Shown here one piece after another: positions 57,403-64,000 of a stretch of 64,000 nucleotides of DNA (position 1 is its first letter; each line of letters starts with the position of its first letter). The notes below the pieces were generated by a model. That model was given only the letters and a program-made list of their open reading frames with translations. It was not told the DNA's origin and made no database searches. This DNA is from SIG701 sp045577175 (GTDB taxonomy: Bacteria > Bacillota > Clostridia > Oscillospirales > CAG-272): positions 20,653 to 84,652 of the forward strand of contig JAZNHT010000011.1 of NCBI GenBank assembly GCA_045577175.1. Direction: 5' to 3'. The position numbers were made by a program, and so were the translations under genes.

Positions 57403-58530
57403 TTAAAAATTTTTATCGGTTTTCGTCCATCTGTATTTTTCGAAAGCGCAGTACCGCACGGCAAGAGCCGTCACGCCTGCACCGAGAGATGCAATCGCCG
57501 CGGCAAGCCACGCAAGCGGTGCATCAACGATCAGCCACAGCCAGTAGGACGGCAGGACATACCGCACCGCCGACAGTGCAGGCGAAAGAATCGCGGTATC
57601 CGTAAAAATCGGGCAGAGCGCGAGCGTGGCAATCACCAGAATCGGAACAAGCAGACGCATATGCTCTCTTTTGGGCAAAAATGCGGAAAACAAAATCCCG
57701 ACGCCGAGCAAAAGAAGTGCATAAATCGGAACGGCGTGCAAAAGCTGCCGACAGAATCCGTTCGGAGAAACCGACTCCGAAAGAAGCAAGGACAGACACG
57801 CGATCAGTGTGATAAGAAAAATTCGGATCACCGCCGCCGGCAGAAGCGCCGTTTTCATGCTTTGACCGAGACCGATACGGCGCGAAATGTCTTGAAAATC
57901 ACCGTTCAGGAGATCCGCCGTGCAGGAAAAGACAAGCACGAGCAAGAGAACGGAAACGGTGCCGAACGTAAGGGATTTCGCTTTGATAATCGGAGGGATC
58001 GGCGCACCGTCCGCCGTCACGACGTCGAATGCGAATGCAAATCCGTCGGCAAACATGCCAAAGTATTCCTCAAGGACTTCCTCTGTCGTGATTTCCGTAC
58101 CTGCAAATCCATCCGCCGCGATATACGGTGCGCGCTCACGAAACAAAGCGGCAGAGGCAAGATTCAGATACGTATCCGGCATATAGGAGGAAGGCGATCG
58201 GACAAAGCGCACCGAACCGGCAATAGAGTCGCTCTGTACAAGCGCAGAAAGATTCTGCGGCAAGGTAACACAGCAGTCAAGACGCCCTTTCGCCACCTCA
58301 GCCTCCATAAAAGCGACATCCGAAAAGGAAACGAAGCCGTTCTCACAGAGATACGAAACAATCCGTGCACCTTCCTCGCTTCCGCTCAGATCGCAGACAC
58401 CTGCCGGCGGCTTTGTGTCCGCCGCATCCGACAGACTGACAAACAGAATCGCCGCCACTGACAAAGCAAGCAAAAAAACGAACGTGAAGGATCGGAAGGT
58501 GCGCTTCAGCGCGAGAAGCCAAGCGACCAT
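57403..58530 (-). CDS. ABC-2 type export permease, second subunit
   Basis: 375 residues from ATG at 58530, 8 bp after GGAGGT and overlapping the previous stop. One N-terminal helix, a large extracytoplasmic region (about 40-185), then five to six helices ending near residue 365. That topology is typical of ABC-2 family exporters (YhaP/NatB or linearmycin-type). It probably forms a heterodimer with the permease encoded just upstream and is driven by the ATPase at the operon start. The substrate is unknown. Confidence 0.8.
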   Translation of the reverse strand: MVAWLLALKRTFRSFTFVFLLALSVAAILFVSLSDAADTKPPAGVCDLSGSEEGARIVSYLCENGFVSFSDVAFMEAEVAKGRLDCCVTLPQNLSALVQSDSIAGSVRFVRSPSSYMPDTYLNLASAALFRERAPYIAADGFAGTEITTEEVLEEYFGMFADGFAFAFDVVTADGAPIPPIIKAKSLTFGTVSVLLLVLVFSCTADLLNGDFQDISRRIGLGQSMKTALLPAAVIRIFLITLIACLSLLLSESVSPNGFCRQLLHAVPIYALLLLGVGILFSAFLPKREHMRLLVPILVIATLALCPIFTDTAILSPALSAVRYVLPSYWLWLIVDAPLAWLAAAIASLGAGVTALAVRYCAFEKYRWTKTDKNF

Positions 58531-59723
58531 CACACGTCACCTCCCACCCGTTTTTTGCGGAGCGCATGAATGCAACAAAGCACCGCCGCAAGCGTATAGA
58601 GAATCGATGAAACAATCGCCTGCGCAGAAAACGCCCCACCGAACAAAGGAGCAAGAAGCGCGCGAACGGCGCCAAAGGGAGAATAATCACCCAGCAGCAA
58701 CAGAGCGTCGGGCAGCATCTGCCGAGGCAGGATGCCGCCGCACAAGAACAGCCCCGCAATTGCGAGAAACGCATTGGCGGCAACGCCGGAATCCGTAGCG
58801 AGCGTGATCGCCGTACCGATCACGGACGAAAGCAAAAGAGCAGCGACCGCGCCAACAAGAACGGTCGGCGAAAGGATGACCATCTCGCCCAAAAGATACA
58901 CCGCCGTCACCATGAGCGCGGCACGGAAGAGGAACGGATAGCCGATTTTCCCGACGAGGAACGCACCGTCACGGACACCGACCGCACGCAGGCGGCAAAG
59001 AATCGGACGCAAAAAATCCGCACGGCAGAGTTTGGTAAAAAATACCGAGCAGAGCACGAACAAAAACGCGATCCACGTCACTGCGTAGTGCGCCTCCGAA
59101 CTCATGGAGGTATCGGCGTAATCAGTCACGACAATATCAAAATACGACTCCCCTGCCCCCATCGCTTCATCGAGCAGAGTGCTGTTGACCTTTGCAAGAT
59201 ATTGACTGCGGAATGCATAGTCGAAGCCGTGGCGGATACTCAAGACATCACCGCCGATTGCGGCGTACTGACCTGCCGCCAGCATCACCTCGCCGAATCT
59301 TGCCGTACTCGCAACGACATCCGCATTGGATACAGAGGCAGGAGACAGAATGATCTGTCCCCTGCTGTACGATCCGCCCATAATATCACCGACAAAATTT
59401 TCAGGCAACACAATGATCGCCGCGATTTCGCCGGCATCCAGTGCAGTTTGTGCATCCTCCATGCTTCTTTTCTCGATTTCCAGCACGTCGGAAATATACT
59501 CCGTGCCGCAGACAAGGTTTATCAAAAGACGGCTGGCAATGGAATCTTCCTCATCGACAACTGCCGCCTTCACGGGCACAAAAACATCCTCTGTTCCTTT
59601 CATAGCTGAAAGAGCCGCGACCGTGCACACCAGTCCGAAAAGCAGTGTCAGCAAAAGCGCAGGCAAAAGACAGCGAAGAAACAACACCGCATCCCGCTTC
59701 AGCATGGGGAAAAGCATCTGCAT
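58530..59723 (-). CDS. ABC-2 type export permease, first subunit
   Basis: 397 residues with the same topology as its neighbour: helix 1 (LFLRCLLPALLLTLLFGLVC), an extracytoplasmic region of about 170 residues with VKAAVVDEEDSIASRLLINL and AIIVLPENFVGDIMGG, then six helices. The external segment beginning with a VVDxD motif occurs in many ABC-2 permeases with YhgE/Pip-like loops. AAAGGAAA precedes the ATG. It lies 26 bp after the anchored-protein genes. Confidence 0.82.
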   Translation of the reverse strand: MQMLFPMLKRDAVLFLRCLLPALLLTLLFGLVCTVAALSAMKGTEDVFVPVKAAVVDEEDSIASRLLINLVCGTEYISDVLEIEKRSMEDAQTALDAGEIAAIIVLPENFVGDIMGGSYSRGQIILSPASVSNADVVASTARFGEVMLAAGQYAAIGGDVLSIRHGFDYAFRSQYLAKVNSTLLDEAMGAGESYFDIVVTDYADTSMSSEAHYAVTWIAFLFVLCSVFFTKLCRADFLRPILCRLRAVGVRDGAFLVGKIGYPFLFRAALMVTAVYLLGEMVILSPTVLVGAVAALLLSSVIGTAITLATDSGVAANAFLAIAGLFLCGGILPRQMLPDALLLLGDYSPFGAVRALLAPLFGGAFSAQAIVSSILYTLAAVLCCIHALRKKRVGGDV

Positions 59724-59749
59724 TTTTTCCTTTCAGCGATTTATCAATC

Positions 59750-61324
59750 TCACGTACCGCCGAGGAGACCGGCGATACCGTAGATAAGCTCCGTAAATTC
59801 CTCTTCGCTCATGGTCAGCAACTCGGTATATTCGTCAATTTCGGGCATCGCATCGGAATACGTCACAGTCACCGTAATGCCAAGGTCGTACACCGTCTCT
59901 CCGTAACTCACCGATCCGAGAACAAAGACGGCGGCGGTCTCATTTTTGACAAAAGTACCGCGCAGGGTAATCGTATCCTTTACCGCGGTCACGGTCAGCG
60001 AATATTCCCCTGTGGTTTTATCCCATGAGATCTCTCCGGTAAGGTCGGACGCCCCGTCCTGCACCAGCGTGAAATCCGCCGCGTATGCGGTATCATCGTT
60101 TTCCTTCACCGTGTACGTGAACTTTACCGCAGAGTCATCAGTCACAGCGGTCAAGGTCATCTCCGTCATCGCCTCGGGAGACGGTCCGGCAAAATATGCC
60201 GCATTCACCGTTTCACCGTCAGCCGTTGCATCGAAGGAAATCCCAACAAGGTAGTTGCCGTTTTTACTGATATAATATGTAAGAACGACAGATACATCCG
60301 ACTCGGCAACCTCCCCGTTCGCTTTGGCGTTCTCCAGCTCCGTGAGGATCGCGTCAAGCTCTTTATAGAAATCGCCGACTAAATCATCGCCGTAATACTC
60401 TGCACTGACGGCAAGCGTCTCCTCGTTTGCTTCGAGATATGCACGGAGTGCCTCATGCTCCTTCACATACACAAGGAGATCGTGGCAGAAATTATAAATT
60501 CCGTCCGTGTCGTAGTTAAGAGATACGGTTGCGGTCTCACAGTCGTTTCCGCTGAAAGAAACCGTCTCCTCGCTCTTCTCGATTGCTGCGTATTTAACGA
60601 CACACTGCGCCACTTCCTCTGCGATGTCGGTGAAGATAAGTGTGAGCTCCTCCGAAGAGCTTTGCCGTTGTGCAAAGATGTCAAGCATCTCCTGAATATC
60701 CTCTGCGGAAAGTCCGAGGGAGTATGCGCCCTCCGGACCGAAAACGGAGGATTCAAACTTGTTCACAAAATCGTCGAAAGCAATGCCGTATGCACTCTCG
60801 CCGAGCAAAACCTCGGACATGACTGCCAGACGCTCCGAATCAAGAACAGCCGTAATATCCAGTGCGCTGACACCGCCCATATTCACACCGGCAACAAGTG
60901 CCGCCGCGGGCGTATCATTGAAATACATCTTCAGGGAAGCGGTGCCGTTCAAAAGCGGATAGCCGTATGCAAGCTGCGTAATCTTTGCCAGATCAATCGC
61001 GAGTTCCACACTGCCGCCGCCGAGAAGCGCGCCTGCCTCATCGAAAGTGCCGCCGGAGGTGTTCTCCACTGCATCTACTACATCGTCCAACGGACCTTCT
61101 GCTGCATCCTCCGTATCGGAAGCATCTCCGCTATCCGTTTCTGCGACATCGCCGCTTTCTTTGTTCCCGTCATCCTCATTCTCTGTCCCGTCGGAAATAC
61201 CCGGTTCGGAATCCCCGTCACGGACGAGTGCCGTAATAGCGAAAGCGGCACCGACAACAACCGCAAGCGAAACAATCACCGCGATAATGATGCCAAGCGG
61301 ATTTTTCTTTTTGTTATCAGACAT
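59750..61324 (-). CDS. membrane-anchored extracytoplasmic protein, paralog A
   Basis: 524 residues. A Lys-rich cytoplasmic start, one helix (LGIIIAVIVSLAVVVGAAFAITALV), an acidic Asp/Glu/Ser linker, then about 430 residues of beta-rich sequence outside. It is clearly paralogous to the next gene upstream: GGSVELAIDLAKI, NGTASLKMYFNDTPAAALVA, LDITAVLDSERLAV and a C-terminal TYSDAMPEIDEYTELLTMSE all recur there. I do not recognise a characterised family. It may be a substrate-binding or modulating partner of the exporter, or its substrate sensor. Confidence 0.7.
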   Translation of the reverse strand: MSDNKKKNPLGIIIAVIVSLAVVVGAAFAITALVRDGDSEPGISDGTENEDDGNKESGDVAETDSGDASDTEDAAEGPLDDVVDAVENTSGGTFDEAGALLGGGSVELAIDLAKITQLAYGYPLLNGTASLKMYFNDTPAAALVAGVNMGGVSALDITAVLDSERLAVMSEVLLGESAYGIAFDDFVNKFESSVFGPEGAYSLGLSAEDIQEMLDIFAQRQSSSEELTLIFTDIAEEVAQCVVKYAAIEKSEETVSFSGNDCETATVSLNYDTDGIYNFCHDLLVYVKEHEALRAYLEANEETLAVSAEYYGDDLVGDFYKELDAILTELENAKANGEVAESDVSVVLTYYISKNGNYLVGISFDATADGETVNAAYFAGPSPEAMTEMTLTAVTDDSAVKFTYTVKENDDTAYAADFTLVQDGASDLTGEISWDKTTGEYSLTVTAVKDTITLRGTFVKNETAAVFVLGSVSYGETVYDLGITVTVTYSDAMPEIDEYTELLTMSEEEFTELIYGIAGLLGGT

Positions 61325-61362
61325 ATACGTTCTCCTTTATGATGCAAAGACAGATTCCGACA

Positions 61363-62919
61363 TTAGCCAAGAGATTGGACGGCCTCCGAAATCTCAAGAG
61401 CGAGGTCTTCGATTTCATCCTCATCCATGGTAAGAAGGTCGGTGTATTCGGAAATTTCGGGCATCTTGTCGGAATACGACACGGCAACCGTGATGTCAAG
61501 ATCATACGAATCGTATCCGTCATCCAAAGTTTCGACAGTAAGCACCGCGCCATCCTTTTCTTCAACAAGCTCGCCTTCGAGAGTAATCATTTCATCCTCC
61601 GGACCCATTGTGAGTGCGAAGTCGCCGCCTTTTTTATCCCACTCGATTTCACCTTCGAAGAACGTGTACCCGTCTTCTTTGATTTCAAAACTTGCATAGT
61701 ATTCGTTTTTGTCGTTTACTTCGACCTCAAAGGAGGCTTTGGCTGTGGAATATCCGTCATCCATTTTGAATGTGATCTCGTTGAGCTTTTTCGGAGAGGG
61801 ACCTGCAAACAGCTCGAATTTCAGCTCATCTCCTTCAATGTCTCCATCAAAGGAAACGCCTACAAGATATTTGCCTGATTTGCTTATGTAGAAATTGAAC
61901 TCAAATTCAACATCGGCGTCCTCAAAATATCCCTCGTCCTCGGCTTCTTCCATTTCATCCAGAAGATCCTCTATATTTTCATAGAAATCCTCGACAAAAT
62001 CCTCGCCGTAATAGTCCACGTAGACTGCAAGCATCTCTTCGTTCGCCTCAAGATACTTTTTGACGGCTTTATCTTCGTTCAGATAGACAAGAATATCGTG
62101 GATTACGTTGTAGACGCCGACAGAATCAAGTGTAACGGTAACGGTTGTCGTCTTGCAGTCGTCATCACCGAATGCAAGCGTATCCTTACCCTTCTCAATT
62201 TCCGCGTGCGCTTTGATGCTCTTTTTAAGTTCAGTGAAAAAATCGTGCATGATGCGCACACTTGCCGCCGAGCTGCTCTTGTTTTTTGCAATCGTTTCAA
62301 CAAGCTGCTCGACCTCATCCATGTCGAAGCCCAAGTCGTATGCACCGCCCGGACCGAATGCGGAGTCCTCCAAATTCTCTGCAATCTCGGCAAAAGTAAT
62401 ACCGTACGCATCATCTCCAAGGAGAACATCCGAGCGAACAGCGATTCGGGTATCATCGAATACTGCGGTCACATCCAGAGCAGCGGCGTCGTTTAGATCG
62501 ATCGCGGCAACCAGGGCAGCTTCGGACGTATTGTCAAAATACATTTTGAAGGAGGCATTGCCGTCCACACTCTCGGCACCGTCGAGCCGGGCAAACGTAT
62601 CAAGACCGATCGAAAGCTCAACACTTCCGCCGTCGATCACATCGTTCGCTTCACCGACCATACCGGCGAATGTCTTAACCGCCGCGTTGGAAACCATATT
62701 CAACGGATCCGAATTGCGGACAATCAAAAGAACACCGCCAACAATCACTGCGATAGACAGAACGGCAGAAATAGCCGCAATAATTGTCTTTTTTATGGAG
62801 CGCTTCGGTTTTACAGGCTGAAACTGATCAAAAGAGGTGGTCTCCTCCGCGGTGCTCTCAATCGGAGTCTCCTCAGACTGATAGGTGTTGAAATCATAAT
62901 TATAATTATCGTTCTGCAT
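61363..62919 (-). CDS. membrane-anchored extracytoplasmic protein, paralog B
   Basis: 518 residues, same layout as paralog A: an acidic N-terminal cytoplasmic segment of about 40 residues, Pro-Lys-rich stop-transfer signal, a helix (TIIAAISAVLSIAVIVGGVLLIV), then the shared extracytoplasmic domain. Shared blocks include GGSVELSIGLDTF, NASFKMYFDNTSEAALVAAI and YSDKMPEISEYTDLLTMDE. Identity between A and B is moderate, so the duplication is not recent. TTAGGAGG precedes the ATG, and paralog A follows after 38 bp. Function unknown. Confidence 0.7.
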   Translation of the reverse strand: MQNDNYNYDFNTYQSEETPIESTAEETTSFDQFQPVKPKRSIKKTIIAAISAVLSIAVIVGGVLLIVRNSDPLNMVSNAAVKTFAGMVGEANDVIDGGSVELSIGLDTFARLDGAESVDGNASFKMYFDNTSEAALVAAIDLNDAAALDVTAVFDDTRIAVRSDVLLGDDAYGITFAEIAENLEDSAFGPGGAYDLGFDMDEVEQLVETIAKNKSSSAASVRIMHDFFTELKKSIKAHAEIEKGKDTLAFGDDDCKTTTVTVTLDSVGVYNVIHDILVYLNEDKAVKKYLEANEEMLAVYVDYYGEDFVEDFYENIEDLLDEMEEAEDEGYFEDADVEFEFNFYISKSGKYLVGVSFDGDIEGDELKFELFAGPSPKKLNEITFKMDDGYSTAKASFEVEVNDKNEYYASFEIKEDGYTFFEGEIEWDKKGGDFALTMGPEDEMITLEGELVEEKDGAVLTVETLDDGYDSYDLDITVAVSYSDKMPEISEYTDLLTMDEDEIEDLALEISEAVQSLG

Positions 62920-62976
62920 AAATTGCCTCCTAAGTATACATTAAAATTTATGGACTTACGAAAGGATTAAACCACA

Positions 62977-63639
62977 TTATTGAGCGGATGCGTGAAAAAG
63001 CCTTGCAAATTCTTCACAAAAGCGGGAATCACTTTCGGGATTTCCGGACAGTTGCTCCCGCGAATAGGATTGCTGCTGTTCGCCGAGGAAAACCACCCTA
63101 TCGTAAAAAGATGCAAATTCCATCGGTTCATGACCAACATAAATGATCTCGCATCCCTTTGCTTTCAACGAATGAATCAACTCAATCAGCTCCGAGCGGT
63201 AGACAATATCCAATCCGGCACAAGGCTCATCGAAAAGGACAATTTTGGGATCACCGAACAGAGCGCAGGCAATACTCAGTTGCTTCTTCATACCGCCGGA
63301 AAGCCTGCCGGCCTTCACTTTTATGTGATTTTTCAAATGGAACGGAAGATCATCGGGCACTTGAACCTTAGCAAGAGATGCAAAAAAGCTCAGATTCTCC
63401 GCCACCGTCATATCTTCAAACAGTGCTGATCCTTGCGGGACATAAGCAACCTTGCCGTCCAAACGAACCTCACCGCAAGCGGGACGCAAGACACCGGCGA
63501 TCAGCGAAAGCGCCGTAGACTTGCCCCTGCCGTTCGCACCGGCTAAAACGACACATTCAGACGAATCGAGCGACAGCGAGAAGTGATCCAATATTTTCCG
63601 CGATCCGTATGAAAAAGAGAGGTCGCGTATTTCTGTCAT
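62977..63639 (-). CDS. ABC transporter ATP-binding protein of the export operon
   Basis: 220 residues from ATG at 63639, preceded by TTGGAGGG. A longer frame enters the promoter. Walker A GANGRGKST, Q-loop VPQGSA, signature LSGGMKKQL, Walker B KIVLFDEPCAGLD and H-loop YVGHEP are intact. The sequence is of the ABC-2 exporter (CcmA/NatA) type. It is the first gene of the operon ATPase-paralog B-paralog A-permease-permease. Confidence 0.92.
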   Translation of the reverse strand: MTEIRDLSFSYGSRKILDHFSLSLDSSECVVLAGANGRGKSTALSLIAGVLRPACGEVRLDGKVAYVPQGSALFEDMTVAENLSFFASLAKVQVPDDLPFHLKNHIKVKAGRLSGGMKKQLSIACALFGDPKIVLFDEPCAGLDIVYRSELIELIHSLKAKGCEIIYVGHEPMEFASFYDRVVFLGEQQQSYSREQLSGNPESDSRFCEEFARLFHASAQ

Positions 63640-63675
63640 AATGCCCTCCAATCCGATCAGACTATATGATAAAAT

Positions 63676-63704
63676 ATCATACCACAAAAACCGAAATGTG
63701 TCAA
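63676..63704 (-). promoter_or_regulatory. sigma-A promoter of the export operon
   Basis: Minus strand TTGACA (63699-63704), 17 bp, TATGAT (63676-63681), about 37 bp before the ATPase start. Confidence 0.88.
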
Positions 63705-63792
63705 TAGAAAGAGGATCAAATCCTGTGCAGGCATCCGATACTGCTTTTTGCAAACAAACATTAAGCAAGAGGCACTTCTCTGCGTGAAAAAC

Positions 63793-63821
63793 AAAAAAAG
63801 CCGCACGTCAGTGCAGCTTTT
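63793..63821 (-). terminator. rRNA operon terminator
   Basis: AAAAGCTGCAC and GTGCGGCTTTTTTT pair around TGAC, about 80 bp after the 23S 3' end, with a T-run. Confidence 0.85.
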
Positions 63822-63900
63822 GACGATCACAGAAAACTGAACAGGAAGGGGGATGAATTAAGCGGACACAACAATTCTTGAGAAGAACTGCATAGCAGTT

Positions 63901-64000
63901 CAAGCCCTCGGTCTATTAGTATCGGTTAGCTGAACGCATTACTGCGCTTACACCTCCGACCTATCAAACTCGTAGTCTACAAGTGACCTTACCAACTTAC
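63901..64000 (-). rRNA. 23S ribosomal RNA, 3' end only
   Basis: Read leftward, the segment contains the conserved end of 23S rRNA: TTGATAGGTCGGAGGTGTAA, GCGTTCAGCTAACCGATACT and AATAGACCGAGGGCTTGA. The gene continues past the right edge. The exact 3' end is not certain (near 63900), where a GAACTGC/GCAGTTC stem begins. The space from there to the terminator is too short for a 5S gene (about 115 nt), and no 5S sequence is seen. Confidence 0.93.

Overview
The window looks like part of the chromosome of an endospore-forming, Gram-positive Clostridia (Firmicutes). The grounds are the cotJ spore-coat genes, DivIVA-like and LytR-CpsA-Psr proteins, TrmFO, paired GlgC/GlgD, sigma-A promoters with 16-17 bp spacing and strong GGAGG ribosome sites, and base composition near 50% GC. 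Family or genus cannot be fixed from this sequence alone. Most genes lie on the minus strand, and the window ends inside a 23S rRNA gene on the same strand.

Layout. 1-2566 is the end of a mobile or intervening element (SWIM-type protein, small membrane protein, large serine recombinase). It abuts a cotJA-cotJB-cotJC' operon whose third gene is cut after about 31 codons, exactly at the element boundary. 3.5-8.9 kb holds a lipoprotein and a carbohydrate-type ABC importer (ATPase, two permeases, binding protein). 9-12 kb holds single genes with near-consensus promoters (DUF1508/YegP, Tag glycosylase, M29 aminopeptidase, VanZ). 12.05-14.37 kb is an island bounded by imperfect inverted repeats, with an XRE-TPR regulator and about 1 kb of non-coding DNA carrying five degenerate repeats. 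14.4-22.1 kb is a glycogen operon (glgB-glgC-glgD-glgA-GH13 amylase) followed on its upstream side by a 181-bp fold-back MITE. Then come a metallophosphatase fused to a YgjV-like membrane domain, tRNA-Lys, a metallo-beta-lactamase-fold hydrolase-gltX-glnS operon, a DivIVA-like/XRE pair, a BlaI-nuclease-like-XpaC operon, a ROK protein and a NahK-like sugar kinase.

35.9-56 kb is a dense housekeeping block read leftward: trmH, dprA, topA, trmFO, plsX, rnc, an Elp3-like radical SAM gene, smc, ftsY, rdgB, yhbY, nadD, yqeK, an LCP gene, rsfS, leuS, rpsU. It joins translation, chromosome segregation, protein targeting and envelope synthesis. Upstream of it sits infC-rpmI-rplT with a leader attenuator. 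57.4-63.7 kb is a five-gene ABC export operon with two paralogous membrane-anchored extracytoplasmic proteins, and after it the 3' end of a 23S rRNA gene with no 5S gene following.

The strongest lead is the interruption of cotJC by a serine-recombinase element. Its arrangement matches the skin element in sigK, so it may be a developmentally excised element that restores cotJC in the mother cell. The other end lies outside the window, so precise reconstitution is inference.
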